Positions 7,886 to 17,573 are shown, counted from the first letter of the stretch. The stretch is 64,000 nt of DNA from JAHEAO01 sp942492375 (GCA_942492375.1 CALOEL010000002.1:1-64000), one strand, 5' to 3'. The notes: generated from the sequence alone by a model not told the origin. Translations and numbers: made by a program.

Positions 7886-9024
7886 TGCCGCCGCTCGCCG
7901 GTTTGAAAGTCGTCGAACTCGCCCGCATCCTGGCCGGTCCCTGGGCGGGCCAGATGCTGGCCGACCTGGGGGCCGACGTCATCAAGGTCGAAAGCCCCGA
8001 CGGCGATGATACACGGCAATGGGGCCCGCCCTTCGTCGAGCGCCCCGGCGATCGCTCTGCGTCTTATTTCCACGGCTGCAATCGCGGCAAGCGCAGCATT
8101 GCGGTCGATTTCCGGGCCGAGGACGGCCAGGAAACGGTGCGCGCGCTGGTCGCGGAGGCCGACATACTGATCGAGAATTTCAAGGTCGGCGGTCTGCGCA
8201 AATACGGTCTCGACTACGAAAGCCTGAGCAAGCTGAACCCCGGGCTGGTCTATTGCTCGATCACCGGTTTCGGCCAGGACGGCCCCTATGCGCACCGGGC
8301 CGGATACGACTACATCATCCAGGGTATGTCCGGTCTGATGTCGATCACCGGCGAGCCGGACGGCCAGCCGCAGAAGGTCGGCGTGGCCGTGACGGATATC
8401 TTCACCGGCGTCTACGCCGCCGTTGCGATCCTCGCAGCGGTTCACCAGCGCGAAAGCACCGGCGCGGGCCAGCATATCGACATGGCGCTTCTCGACGTCG
8501 CGACCGCTATCACGGCCAATCAGGCGATGAACTACCTGACCACCGGCAAGGCGCCGCAGCGGCTCGGGAACGCGCATCCGAACCTTGTGCCCTACCAGGT
8601 TTTCGAATGTTCCGATGGCTGGATCATCATCGCGACCGGCAACGATGGCCAGTACCGCCGCCTCTGCACGATCCTCGACCTTCCCGAACTGGCAGAGTTG
8701 CCTGATTTCCTGACCAATGCCGATCGCATCGGCAATCGCGATCGCCTTTCGCAGCTTCTGGGCGAAGAAACCGCCAAGCACAGCAAGGCGGAACTGCTCG
8801 CGGCCTGTGAGGCCAAGGGGGTTCCTGCCGGTCCGATAAACGATCTCGAGGAAGTCTTCGCGGATCCTCAAGTGCTGCATCGCGGCTTGGGCGCAGAGAT
8901 CGACGGGATCCCCACCGTGCGCCCCCCGTTCCGGTTCTCGGATGCGGAAGTCGCGCTCGACCGCGCGTCACCGAAGTTCGACGAGCATGGCGAAGAGATC
9001 AGGGCTGGCCTGACGAAACGCTGA
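7885..9024 (+). CDS. CaiB/BaiF family (class III) CoA-transferase
   Basis: 379 residues. Family III CoA-transferase moving CoA between carboxylic acids. The N-terminus LAGLKVVELARILAGPWAGQMLADLGADVIKVE is the diagnostic block (shown here in outline only). The region YDYIIQGMSGLMSITGEPDG is followed by AVTDIFTG, whose Asp is the expected acyl-anhydride nucleophile. The ATG at 7885 follows an in-frame TTG and overlaps the dsbA stop. Its 3' end overlaps the convergent lpxK by 26 bp. The substrate is not predictable; formyl, succinyl, carnitine and mesaconyl CoA are known in the family. Confidence 0.85.
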   Translation: MPPLAGLKVVELARILAGPWAGQMLADLGADVIKVESPDGDDTRQWGPPFVERPGDRSASYFHGCNRGKRSIAVDFRAEDGQETVRALVAEADILIENFKVGGLRKYGLDYESLSKLNPGLVYCSITGFGQDGPYAHRAGYDYIIQGMSGLMSITGEPDGQPQKVGVAVTDIFTGVYAAVAILAAVHQRESTGAGQHIDMALLDVATAITANQAMNYLTTGKAPQRLGNAHPNLVPYQVFECSDGWIIIATGNDGQYRRLCTILDLPELAELPDFLTNADRIGNRDRLSQLLGEETAKHSKAELLAACEAKGVPAGPINDLEEVFADPQVLHRGLGAEIDGIPTVRPPFRFSDAEVALDRASPKFDEHGEEIRAGLTKR

Positions 9025-10012
9025 TCCCGAGCGATGCAAGCGCGGCGTCAAGTCCCGTCCAATCCTCCAGCACCAGGCGCACCGGCAGGGTCAGAACCTT
9101 GCTGCGGAATGACGGCGGCAAACGCACGGCATCCTTTTCCGTTGTGACCAGTTGGGCGTGAAGCGCGGCAGCTTCCAGTTCGAGCCGTTTCATCAATCCA
9201 TCCGACAGCGGCTGATGGTCGTCCAGAGCTTCGGTCCTCAGAAGGTTCGCGCCGACCGCGCGGAGCGTTTCGAAGAACTTGCCCGGATCGCCGATGCCTG
9301 CAAAGGCAAGCGCATCCAGGCCGGCCCAGTCCATGCCGGTCTGCAATGGGTCCAGATGTCCGCGAAGCCGAGCACAGGGAATCATGGCCTCCCAGCGCAG
9401 GTCGAAAGCCTGCTGCGCTTCGGGCTGTCCGATCGTCAGGACGAAATCGGCACGCTCCAGCCCCTGAGCCACCGGCTCGCGCAGGGGGCCCGCGGGAATC
9501 GCCCGTCCGTTCCCGAAACCCATGCGCGCATCCACGACGACGATCGATATATCCTTTTCAACGGAAGGATTCTGAAATCCGTCGTCCAGCAGGATAACGT
9601 CGGCACCGGCGCTCTCTGCCTGCCTGACACCGGCGGCCCGGTCGCGCGCGACCCATGTCGGCGCGAAAGCCGCCAGCAGCAATGGCTCGTCACCAACATC
9701 CGCGGCTTTGTGACGACCCGCCTCGACCCGACGCGGCCCCGCCAGCTTGCCGCCATGACCGCGAGAAACCACATGCGGCGATCGCCCGGCGCGGGTCAGG
9801 CGCTCTGACAGAGCGATCACCGTGGGGGTCTTGCCCGTGCCGCCCGCATTCAGGTTGCCGATGCAGATCACGGGGACTTTCGCGCGATATCCGTTTCCGG
9901 CGGCAACGCGTCGTGCGGTCGCGGCGGCATAGATCATGCCCAAGGGCGACAGCATCCTCGCTTGCCATCCCGGAGCGTCAGGAGGGTTTCGCCAGAATCC
10001 GGGCGCTTTCAT
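8999..10012 (-). CDS. lpxK: tetraacyldisaccharide 4'-kinase
   Basis: 337 residues. Phosphorylates the 4' position of the lipid A disaccharide precursor at the inner membrane. The P-loop is GNLNAGGTGKTPTV (about residues 52-65), preceded by a hydrophobic N-terminal region that peripherally anchors the enzyme. Typical motifs include DVILLDDGFQNPS and VTTEKDAVRLP near the C-terminus. The start codon overlaps the waaA stop (ATGA-type overlap), making a waaA-lpxK operon with DUF4170 in front, a standard Rhodobacterales order. The 3' end overlaps the convergent CoA-transferase by 26 bp. Confidence 0.95.
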   Translation of the reverse strand: MKAPGFWRNPPDAPGWQARMLSPLGMIYAAATARRVAAGNGYRAKVPVICIGNLNAGGTGKTPTVIALSERLTRAGRSPHVVSRGHGGKLAGPRRVEAGRHKAADVGDEPLLLAAFAPTWVARDRAAGVRQAESAGADVILLDDGFQNPSVEKDISIVVVDARMGFGNGRAIPAGPLREPVAQGLERADFVLTIGQPEAQQAFDLRWEAMIPCARLRGHLDPLQTGMDWAGLDALAFAGIGDPGKFFETLRAVGANLLRTEALDDHQPLSDGLMKRLELEAAALHAQLVTTEKDAVRLPPSFRSKVLTLPVRLVLEDWTGLDAALASLGISVSSGQP

Positions 10013-11232
10013 TCCTTCGCCTGCCGCGTCACGATCGCTTCGAGAACGGCGTCGAGCACGATTTCGGTAGCCTCGGCGCCGGCGGAGCAGACAGTCCAGG
10101 CGGCATGGGCCAGTTCTGCCGCCCGGTCGGGCGCCAACAGCGCATCCACCGCCGCCGCCAATTCTTCCGGACTGGAAATCTCTCTGGATGCTCCGGCGCG
10201 CTGCAGGCGCAGGAAGGCGTCGCGGTGATTGCCGGTTTGCGGTCCGTGGATCACGACCGAGCCAAGCGACGCGGCATGGAAGGGATGCGGACCTCCGGTT
10301 CGGCTGTCCACCAGGGTATGTCCGATGAAGCTGGATGGCGCGAGGCGGTACCAGAGCCCGAGTTCGGAATCGGTGTCCGCAAGATAGACCTGCGTCTCTG
10401 CATCCGGTTCAGCACCGGTCGACCGCTGCTGGAACAGCATATCCCGCTCGATCAGGGCCTGGGCCACCCTGCCGCCTTCATCCGGATCCGACGGCACCAG
10501 GATCAGCAGCAGCCGGTGTGTGCGCCGCAACAATGCCGCGTGGGCGGCAAGGATCAGTTCGTATTCGTCGCGGTGAAGATCCGCCGCAAGCCAGATCGGC
10601 CGGGCGGCCAGGACTTCGGCAAGCGTGTCCCGTTCGGCCTCCATGCATTTCGGGGCCTGGATGCCACGCTCGAGCACGCCGATCGTATGTATGTCCGAAG
10701 CGCTTGCACCGGCGCGCTGGAACGCCCGCGCCGTCATCGAGTCACCGGCGAAGATCCTGGCAAAGCACCGCAGGACAGATCGCCGAAGGCCGGGGATTCG
10801 ACTTTTGTACTGCGCGGCCGCAAGTGCGTTTCCGGTGTCCAGAAGGTAAAGAAGCACGTCGGCTTTCGCGGTTTCCTCGATCAGACCGGGCCGCAGCTCT
10901 CCGCCCAGCCAGATGGCGACATCCGGCTTCCATGCGGCGATGAAACGCGTGATCGGTATGCGCGACTCGGGCGGCGGATGGGTCGCGATGCATTGATCCG
11001 GCCAGTCGAACTCCGCATCGGACAGGGTGGTTACAAGAAACCAAAGCTCGGGGTCACGCTCGGACAGGCGCCCGATCAGGTCGCTGGCGACGACGACATC
11101 CTCTGGCCGCGGGACATGCAACCACACAAGCGTACCCTCGGGCCGTTCCGCCGCGCCGGCAGGATCGGGGACCTCCGGGTTACGGGCGGCGGTACCGTTC
11201 GTCAGGTAGTAAAGGGTTACCGGCAGCGCCAT
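10009..11232 (-). CDS. waaA: 3-deoxy-D-manno-octulosonic acid (Kdo) transferase-like glycosyltransferase
   Basis: 407 residues. Transfers Kdo onto lipid A (family GT30). It retains WLGGELRPGLIEE (the usual W-x-E-L-W-P-N block), the RAFQRAGAS segment and the C-terminal donor-site region with GHTLVDSRTGGPHPFHAASLG. Position just ahead of lpxK supports the role. Oddities: the usual N-terminal membrane helix and ERLG motif are missing, and where WaaA normally reads HA-x-SVGE (catalytic Glu) this protein reads HVPRPED. It may be a divergent lineage-specific WaaA or a related glycosyltransferase. Confidence 0.75.
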   Translation of the reverse strand: MALPVTLYYLTNGTAARNPEVPDPAGAAERPEGTLVWLHVPRPEDVVVASDLIGRLSERDPELWFLVTTLSDAEFDWPDQCIATHPPPESRIPITRFIAAWKPDVAIWLGGELRPGLIEETAKADVLLYLLDTGNALAAAQYKSRIPGLRRSVLRCFARIFAGDSMTARAFQRAGASASDIHTIGVLERGIQAPKCMEAERDTLAEVLAARPIWLAADLHRDEYELILAAHAALLRRTHRLLLILVPSDPDEGGRVAQALIERDMLFQQRSTGAEPDAETQVYLADTDSELGLWYRLAPSSFIGHTLVDSRTGGPHPFHAASLGSVVIHGPQTGNHRDAFLRLQRAGASREISSPEELAAAVDALLAPDRAAELAHAAWTVCSAGAEATEIVLDAVLEAIVTRQAKE

Positions 11233-11241
11233 CGCGGCAGG

Positions 11242-11487
11242 TCAGGTGCCAAGTTCCTCGGTCGGAGAAGCCGCTGCTTCTTCGTCCCGAAGACGGTGCA
11301 AATGGGCGATGTAATAACGCATATGGGCGTTATCGACAGTCTTCTGCGCCTCGGATTTCCAGGCATTGTAGGCCGAGGCATAGTCGGGAAAAATACCGAC
11401 GATGTGGATATCGTCTACGTTGCGGAAGGCATTGCTGGTCGGATCCGTCAGTTCGCCGCCAAAGACAAGGTGCAGGCGTTGGGTCAT
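11242..11487 (-). CDS. DUF4170 family protein
   Basis: 81 residues starting at the ATG at 11485-11487, which has a very strong GGAGG eight bases ahead; a longer frame extending to 11844 is non-coding in its upstream part. The sequence contains LHLVFGGELTDP, VDDIHIVGIFPDY and MRYYIAHLHRL, the pattern of the small alphaproteobacterial DUF4170 family that travels with Kdo/lipid A genes. Its stop is 9 nt before waaA. The function is unknown; co-occurrence suggests a role in outer-membrane biogenesis. Confidence 0.8.
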   Translation of the reverse strand: MTQRLHLVFGGELTDPTSNAFRNVDDIHIVGIFPDYASAYNAWKSEAQKTVDNAHMRYYIAHLHRLRDEEAAASPTEELGT

Positions 11488-11707
11488 GTGTCCTCCGGAA
11501 TGAGCGTGAAATCGCGGCCAACCTACGGCAATGGATGGACGGGTCAAGCCAGACCGCGGGCCAGCAGCTCGGCAGAACCCGGCCGGCAGCGGAGTTTTCC
11601 TTTGAACTCGGCACCGGCCTTGCCCTAGAGTACGGGAGCAATGCCTGTTCGACGAGTTGCGGCGATCGGGGCGACGATCAAATGAACGTTGAGACGAACG
11701 GCTTCCT

Positions 11708-13456
11708 GTGACCCAGCCCGAAAACTGGTCGGCCCGATGGGCGCGTTGGATGAACCGCTGGCATGCCTGGCGGGCGGCCCGGGCAAGGCCGGCTTCGGCA
11801 TTCGTATCGCAGCCGGAACCGAGGACCATCGGATCCTTCGCCAAGGGCCGGCAGCTGATCGCGGGGAACTTCCTTTTTGCCGGATCGCTGATCGAGGATC
11901 CGAAGAACTCGATCTGGCGACTGCCGCCGCAAGACCGGGCTTTCGACGACGAAATACACGGCTTTGCCTGGCTCGATGATCTTGCCGCCGTCGGCGATCT
12001 GGCGGCGCGTCAGCGGGCGCAGGCCTGGCTGGAAGACTGGATCAGGCTCTATGGCAGGGGGGCCGGACCGGGCTGGACCCCCGATCTGACCGGCCGGCGC
12101 CTGATTCGCTGGATCAATCACGCGATCTTTCTGCTGAACGGCCGCGACAGCAGCTATTCGCGCGCCTATTACGCCTCGCTTGCGCAGCAGACGATCTTCT
12201 TGTCCCGCCGCTGTCACAGCGCATCGCCCGGCCTACCGCGCTTCGAGGCGCTGACCGGCCTGATCCACGCCGGCATCTCGCTGGAGGGGATGGAACATCG
12301 GGTCAGCCCCGCGATGAAGGGACTCTCCAAGGAATGTGCCGAACAGATTGACGAGGAGGGCGGAATTCCCACCCGAAATCCCGAGGAGCTGCTGACTGTC
12401 TTCACGCTGCTGAACTGGGCCGCATCCGCTCTGGCGCAGTCCGGACGGATGGCCAGCCGGGAACACCTCATGGCCATCGAACGTATCGCGCCGACCCTGC
12501 GCGCGCTGCGTCATGCCGATGGCGGCCTTGCCCGGTTCCACGGTGGCGGTCGCGGCGCAGAGGGGCGGTTGGACCATGCCCTCGCCAGTTCCGGGGTGAA
12601 GTCCGGCCCCGCTCAGGGCCTCTGTATGGGTTTCGCGCGGCTGCACGGGGGGCGGACAAGCCTGATCGTCGATGCAAGCTGTCCGCCGACCGGGATCAAT
12701 TCCTGCAACGCGCATGCTTCGACCCTGGCCTTCGAACTCACCTCGGGCCGCAGGCCGCTGATCGTCAATTGCGGGTCCGGCGTCAGTTTCGGCGCGGACT
12801 GGCGGCGCGCGGGACGGGCGACGCCGTCGCATTCCACGCTGGGGATCGAGGGGTATTCCTCCTCTCGCCTAGGTCCGCGCCGGATCGTCGGAGGGGTCGA
12901 GCGAGAGGTTCTTGTCGATACGCCGAAGGATGTCCGGGTGCAGTTCCTGACCGAGGATGATTTCTCCGGCCTGATCGCCGGCCATGATGGTTACCTGTCG
13001 AGTCACGGCCTGACGCATATCCGCCGTCTCGACCTGTCCCATAATGGCAGAAGCCTTGCCGGAGAGGATACGCTGGCCGCGATCGAGACCCAGGACGAGA
13101 AGGCGTTCGACAAGGCGCTCGACCGGGTAAAGCTGCAAGGCATCGCCTTCAAGATCCGGTTTCATCTGCACCCCGATGTCGACACGACCCTGGACATGGG
13201 CGGAACCGCCATATCGATGGCGCTCAAGAGCGGCGAGGTCTGGGTTTTCCGGCATGACGGAAATGCCGGGCTTTCCCTGGAACCGAGCGTCTATCTGGAG
13301 AAAGGCCGCCTGAAACCGCGTGCGACGAAACAGGTGGTTTTATCCGGCGTCATCGTCGAGTATGCGACGCGCATTCGCTGGACGCTCGCCAAGGCGCAGG
13401 AAACCCCGAATGCGGTTCGTGACCTGGAACGGGACGACGGCGCAGATCTGACCTGA
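11708..13456 (+). CDS. heparinase II/III-like protein
   Basis: 582 residues from the GTG at 11708. It has an alpha/alpha-toroid N-terminal half (FLNRRHSAS-type region: LSRRCHSASPGLPRFEAL) and a beta-sandwich C-terminal half of the heparinase II/III superfamily (PTGINSCNAHASTLAFELTSG, ATPSHSTLGIEGYSSS). Members are polysaccharide lyases acting on uronic-acid-containing glycans, but the common Rhodobacterales version beside purH has no proven substrate. No convincing signal peptide is visible; the N-terminus is rich in Trp and Arg. It is followed 19 nt later by purH on the same strand. Confidence 0.8.
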   Translation: MTQPENWSARWARWMNRWHAWRAARARPASAFVSQPEPRTIGSFAKGRQLIAGNFLFAGSLIEDPKNSIWRLPPQDRAFDDEIHGFAWLDDLAAVGDLAARQRAQAWLEDWIRLYGRGAGPGWTPDLTGRRLIRWINHAIFLLNGRDSSYSRAYYASLAQQTIFLSRRCHSASPGLPRFEALTGLIHAGISLEGMEHRVSPAMKGLSKECAEQIDEEGGIPTRNPEELLTVFTLLNWAASALAQSGRMASREHLMAIERIAPTLRALRHADGGLARFHGGGRGAEGRLDHALASSGVKSGPAQGLCMGFARLHGGRTSLIVDASCPPTGINSCNAHASTLAFELTSGRRPLIVNCGSGVSFGADWRRAGRATPSHSTLGIEGYSSSRLGPRRIVGGVEREVLVDTPKDVRVQFLTEDDFSGLIAGHDGYLSSHGLTHIRRLDLSHNGRSLAGEDTLAAIETQDEKAFDKALDRVKLQGIAFKIRFHLHPDVDTTLDMGGTAISMALKSGEVWVFRHDGNAGLSLEPSVYLEKGRLKPRATKQVVLSGVIVEYATRIRWTLAKAQETPNAVRDLERDDGADLT

Positions 13457-13475
13457 ACTCTTGAGGAATTTTCCG

Positions 13476-15065
13476 ATGACCAACCTCGTTCCCGTGCGCC
13501 GCGCGCTGATTTCCGTTTCGGACAAGACCGGACTTCTCGATCTGGCGCGCGGCCTGGAGCGGCACGGGGTAGAGTTGCTTTCGACCGGCGGCAGTGCCGC
13601 GATGCTGCGGGAAGCCGGGCTGACGGTTACGGATGTCGCCGAGATCACCGGCTTTCCCGAGATGATGGATGGCCGGGTCAAGACCCTGCATCCGGCGGTG
13701 CATGGCGGATTGCTGGCGCTGCGCGACGATGCCGGCCACCAGGCCGCCATGGAGCAACATGGGATCAGGCCGATCGACCTGCTGGTCGTCAATCTCTACC
13801 CGTTCGAGGAAACGGTCGCCAAGGGCGCCGAATATGGCGATTGCATCGAGAATATCGACATCGGCGGGCCGGCGATGATCCGAGCCGCGGCCAAGAACCA
13901 CGCTTTCGTCAATGTCGTCGTGGACGTTCAGGATTACGAGCCGGTTCTGGCTGAACTCGACCGGCACGAGGGCGCGACCTGCCAGAAGTTCCGTCGGAAA
14001 CTCGCGCAGAACGCCTATGCACGCACCGCTGCTTACGATGCGGCCGTATCGACCTGGATGGCGGCGGAACTTGGCCAGACCACGCCCCGCAGGCGTGCCT
14101 TCGCAGGGCAATTGGGGCAGGAACTGCGCTACGGCGAAAACCCGCATCAGGGCGCGGCTTTCTATCTTGACGGGACGGCTCGGCCCGGCGTCGCGACGGC
14201 GCGTCAGGTGCAGGGAAAGGAACTGTCCTACAACAACATCAACGACACCGACGCCGCCTTCGAACTGGTCGCGGAATTCGATCCGGCCAACGGGCCGGCC
14301 TGCGCGATCATCAAGCACGCGAATCCGTGCGGCGTTGCAATCGCAAAGACGCTGGCCGACGCGTATCAGGCGGCCTTCGACTGCGACCGCACAAGCGCCT
14401 TCGGCGGCATCATCGCGCTGAACCAGCCGCTGGACGCACCGACCGCCAAGCTCATTTGCGAGATCTTCACAGAGGTCGTGATCGCCCCCGGCGCGGACGA
14501 AGCCGCCCGAAAGATGTTCGCGGAAAAGAAGAACCTGAGATTGCTGACAACCGACAGCCTGCCCGATCCCGAAGCGCCCGGCCTGGCATTTCGGCAGGTC
14601 GCAGGCGGCTTTCTGGTGCAGGACAAGGACAACGGTCGCGTGACCTCTGCCGATCTCAGGATCGTCACCCGGCGGTCACCTGACGAGCGTGAAATGGCGG
14701 ATCTCATGTTCGCCTGGAAAGTCGCGAAGCACGTCAAGTCGAACGCCATCGTCTATGCGAAAGACTGGGCGACCGTGGGCATCGGGGCGGGGCAGATGAG
14801 CCGTGTCGACAGCACCCGGATTGCCGCCCGTAAATCGGCGGACATGGCCGAGGTGCTGGGGTTGGCGCAAGCGACACTGCAAGGTTCGGTCGTCGCATCC
14901 GACGCGTTCTTCCCGTTTCCAGACGGTCTGATGACGGCCGCCGAAGCCGGCGCGACCGCCGTGATCCAACCCGGCGGCTCGATGCGTGACGATGAGGTGA
15001 TCCGGGCAGCGGACGAAGCCGGGCTGGCCATGGTCTTCACCGGCATGCGCCATTTCAGGCACTGA
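13476..15065 (+). CDS. purH: bifunctional AICAR formyltransferase/IMP cyclohydrolase
   Basis: 529 residues. Catalyses the last two steps of purine synthesis, formylation of AICAR and cyclisation to IMP. The N-terminal IMP cyclohydrolase domain begins VRRALISVSDKTGL and contains TSTGGSA-like LLSTGGSAAML and GRVKTLHP. The transformylase domain has LRYGENPHQ, SYNNINDTDAAFELV, KHANPCG and SDAFFPFPDG. ATG 13476 has GAGGA eight bases ahead; the longer TTG start at 13461 is unlikely. The next gene lspA starts 3 nt after the stop, so the two are co-transcribed. Confidence 0.97.
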   Translation: MTNLVPVRRALISVSDKTGLLDLARGLERHGVELLSTGGSAAMLREAGLTVTDVAEITGFPEMMDGRVKTLHPAVHGGLLALRDDAGHQAAMEQHGIRPIDLLVVNLYPFEETVAKGAEYGDCIENIDIGGPAMIRAAAKNHAFVNVVVDVQDYEPVLAELDRHEGATCQKFRRKLAQNAYARTAAYDAAVSTWMAAELGQTTPRRRAFAGQLGQELRYGENPHQGAAFYLDGTARPGVATARQVQGKELSYNNINDTDAAFELVAEFDPANGPACAIIKHANPCGVAIAKTLADAYQAAFDCDRTSAFGGIIALNQPLDAPTAKLICEIFTEVVIAPGADEAARKMFAEKKNLRLLTTDSLPDPEAPGLAFRQVAGGFLVQDKDNGRVTSADLRIVTRRSPDEREMADLMFAWKVAKHVKSNAIVYAKDWATVGIGAGQMSRVDSTRIAARKSADMAEVLGLAQATLQGSVVASDAFFPFPDGLMTAAEAGATAVIQPGGSMRDDEVIRAADEAGLAMVFTGMRHFRH

Positions 15066-15068
15066 CGC

Positions 15069-15548
15069 ATGTCCACGCTCCGTCCGATGATCTGGTCCGG
15101 CCTTGCGGTATTCCTGCTGGACCAGCTCAGCAAATACCTCGTCGTCTTCGCCCTGGACCTTCGGATGCGGGGCAGCATCGACGTGCTGCCGCCATACCTC
15201 AACTTCCGCATGGCCTGGAACCGGGGTGTGAACTTCGGACTGTTCTCGAACGACGCCGAGGTGATGCGTTGGGTCCTGATCGCGGTCGCCGTTGCGATCT
15301 CGGTCTGGGTCGCGATCTGGGTGCGGCGCGATCAGGCTGGAACGGCGGGGCTGGTCTCTGCCGGAATATTGATCGGCGGCGCAATGGGCAACGTTGTCGA
15401 CCGGTTGCTTTACGGTGCGGTGGCCGATTTTCTGAACATGTCCTGTTGCGGCATCGAGAACCCGTACGCGTTCAACATCGCCGATGTTGCGATCTTTGTT
15501 GGTGCTGCGGGTCTCATCCTGTTCACCGGACGCAAAAAGGCGGCGTGA
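15069..15548 (+). CDS. lspA: lipoprotein signal peptidase II
   Basis: 159 residues. Inner-membrane aspartyl protease that removes signal peptides from prolipoproteins. Four hydrophobic segments are visible; catalytic Asp residues sit in GNVVDRLLYGAVADFL and FNIADVAIFVG, and the conserved N-terminal FLLDQLSKYLV and NRGVNFGLF are present. It lies directly after purH and is followed 52 nt later by a lipoprotein gene, a plausible substrate of the enzyme. Confidence 0.95.
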   Translation: MSTLRPMIWSGLAVFLLDQLSKYLVVFALDLRMRGSIDVLPPYLNFRMAWNRGVNFGLFSNDAEVMRWVLIAVAVAISVWVAIWVRRDQAGTAGLVSAGILIGGAMGNVVDRLLYGAVADFLNMSCCGIENPYAFNIADVAIFVGAAGLILFTGRKKAA

Positions 15549-15600
15549 CGCGCCGGGAATCATCGGTTAAACAAGGGCCAATCAGGTCGAAGGATCAGCG

Positions 15601-16122
15601 ATGCAGGCGAAATTTGGCGGAATTGGATGGGCGCTTGCCATGGCACTGGCCCTGTCGGCCTGTAGCGGTGGCGGCGACGGCATGCTGAATCTGCGCGGCA
15701 GCAAGTCCGGTCCGGATGAATTTGCCGTTCTGCCGACCAAGCCGCTGCAAACGCCGGAGAACCTCAGCCAGCTTCCACCGCCGACGCCGGGCGGCGCCAA
15801 CATCACCGATCCGACGCCCAAGGCCGACGCGGTCGCGGCGCTTGGCGGCAATCCCGCTGCGCTCGTTCCCTCCGGTATCGCCGGATCGGAAGGCGCGCTG
15901 GTCAATCATGCGGCGCGGTATGGCGTCGAACCGAATGTCCGCGCCGAACTGGCCGCGGCCGACGCCGAGCGGCGCGCCGGAACCGGGCTTTATCCGACCT
16001 TCGGCAATTTCGGCAACCTCCGCTACTACCGCATCTACCGGCGCGAGGCGCTGGATCAGACCGCCGAACTGCAACGGCTGCGCGCCCTTGGCGTTGGCAC
16101 TCCCAGCGCGCCGCCGAGATAG
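15601..16122 (+). CDS. DUF3035 family lipoprotein
   Basis: 173 residues. The N-terminus MQAKFGGIGWALAMALALSAC ends in a lipobox (LSAC), so the mature protein is lipid-anchored; the next residues (SGGGDG) do not indicate inner-membrane retention. The body is Pro-rich (TKPLQTPENLSQLPPPTPGG, then DPTPKADAVAALGG) and matches the alphaproteobacterial DUF3035 pattern; it ends with a basic segment rich in Tyr and Arg. The function is unknown. It lies between lspA and the M16 peptidase pair, all on one strand. Confidence 0.75.
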   Translation: MQAKFGGIGWALAMALALSACSGGGDGMLNLRGSKSGPDEFAVLPTKPLQTPENLSQLPPPTPGGANITDPTPKADAVAALGGNPAALVPSGIAGSEGALVNHAARYGVEPNVRAELAAADAERRAGTGLYPTFGNFGNLRYYRIYRREALDQTAELQRLRALGVGTPSAPPR

Positions 16123-16232
16123 CGGGGCCCGCCGGTCTGGCGGCGATCTGACGTATAGTCACTTACGCGCGAGCGACTTGATGCCGTCGCCGGTGGCGGT
16201 ATCTATGAGACATTCGCAAAACAGGACCCGCC

Positions 16233-17573
16233 ATGCTTCGCCCCCTCGCCCTCGTTCTTGCCCTGATCCTTGCGCCGGCTCTCGCCCGGTCCGCCGATGT
16301 CACGACATTCGAACTCGACAACGGGATGCAGGTGGTCGTGCTCGAGGACCATCGCGCACCCGTCGTCGTTCACATGGTCTGGTACAAGGTCGGGGCGGCC
16401 GACGAGCCTCCGGGCAAGTCCGGTATCGCTCATTTCCTGGAGCATCTGCTGTTCAAGGGAACCGACGATCTGGCCGCGGGCGAGTTGTCGGCGACGGTGG
16501 CCCGCAACGGCGGCTCCGACAATGCCTTCACAAGCTTGGACTACACCGCCTATTTCCAGAGAATCGCGTCGGACCGTCTGGAACTGATGATGCAGATGGA
16601 AGCCGATCGCATGCGCGACCTGCAGATGACCGAGGATGACGTGCGGACGGAACGCAGTGTCGTGCTGGAGGAACGCAGTCAGCGCGTCGACAGCGAACCC
16701 GGATCACTGTTCCAGGAACAGGCCCGCGCCGCGCAATTCCTCAACCATCCCTACGGCATCCCGATCATTGGCTGGCGCCACGAGATCGCGCAGTTGAACC
16801 GGGACGATGCATTCACCTTCTATCAGCGCTACTACGCGCCCAACAACGCCGTGCTGGTCGTCGCCGGCGATGTCGATCCCGAAGAGGTGCGCCGGCTTGC
16901 CGAGATCCATTACGGCCCGATCGAGCCGACGCCGGACCTGCCCGAGCGCACCCGCCCCCAGGAACCGCCGCAACTGGCCGAGCGCCGGCTTACCTATTCC
17001 GATCCGCGCGTGGCCCAGCCCTATGTCCTGCGCAATTACCTGGCGGCAGAGCGCAACGCCGGCGATCAGGCCGACGCCGCACGCCTCAAGATTCTGGCCG
17101 AACTGCTCGGGGGCAACGGCGCGACTTCGGTTCTCGGTCGCAAGTTGCAGTTCGAGACCCAGCAGGCAGTCTATGCTTCGGCCTTCTACGATGGCATCTC
17201 GCTCGACCAGACGACGTTCGGGCTGATCATCGTACCGACCCCGGGCACCGATCTGGCGGCGGCAGAGGCTGCGCTTGACCAGGCGGTGGCGGAATTCCTC
17301 GAGGAGGGCGTCGATCCGCAACAGTTCGAACGGCTGAAGTTCCAGATCAAGGCGTCGCAGATCTACGAGGCCGACAATATCCAGTCGCTGGCCCGCCGCT
17401 ATGGTGCGGGGCTGACCTCGGGTCTGACCATCGAGGATATCGACAGCTGGACCGACACGCTGATGGCGGTGACAGAGGACGAGGTGATGCAGGCCGCGCG
17501 CGATGTGCTTGATCGTCGCAGGTCCGTCACAGGCTGGATCATGCCCGCCGAGACCGAGGAGGTCATGCAATGA
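16233..17573 (+). CDS. M16 family zinc metallopeptidase (catalytic subunit)
   Basis: 446 residues. Pitrilysin/insulinase-type peptidase with a signal peptide (MLRPLALVLALILAPALARS), so it is periplasmic. The inverted zinc motif HFLEH is at residues 67-71 (His67, Glu70, His71), and the distal glutamate falls in RTERSVVLEERSQR. Two M16 half-domains are present. Its stop overlaps the next gene's start (ATGA), and that gene encodes a partner lacking the zinc motif. This is the classical arrangement of a heterodimeric M16 enzyme; substrates are unfolded or short peptides. Confidence 0.9.
   Translation: MLRPLALVLALILAPALARSADVTTFELDNGMQVVVLEDHRAPVVVHMVWYKVGAADEPPGKSGIAHFLEHLLFKGTDDLAAGELSATVARNGGSDNAFTSLDYTAYFQRIASDRLELMMQMEADRMRDLQMTEDDVRTERSVVLEERSQRVDSEPGSLFQEQARAAQFLNHPYGIPIIGWRHEIAQLNRDDAFTFYQRYYAPNNAVLVVAGDVDPEEVRRLAEIHYGPIEPTPDLPERTRPQEPPQLAERRLTYSDPRVAQPYVLRNYLAAERNAGDQADAARLKILAELLGGNGATSVLGRKLQFETQQAVYASAFYDGISLDQTTFGLIIVPTPGTDLAAAEAALDQAVAEFLEEGVDPQQFERLKFQIKASQIYEADNIQSLARRYGAGLTSGLTIEDIDSWTDTLMAVTEDEVMQAARDVLDRRRSVTGWIMPAETEEVMQ

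Noticed and set aside
8999..9024. Frameshift joining the CoA-transferase and lpxK
   Set aside because: They are convergent genes overlapping by 26 bp; both C-termini look normal.
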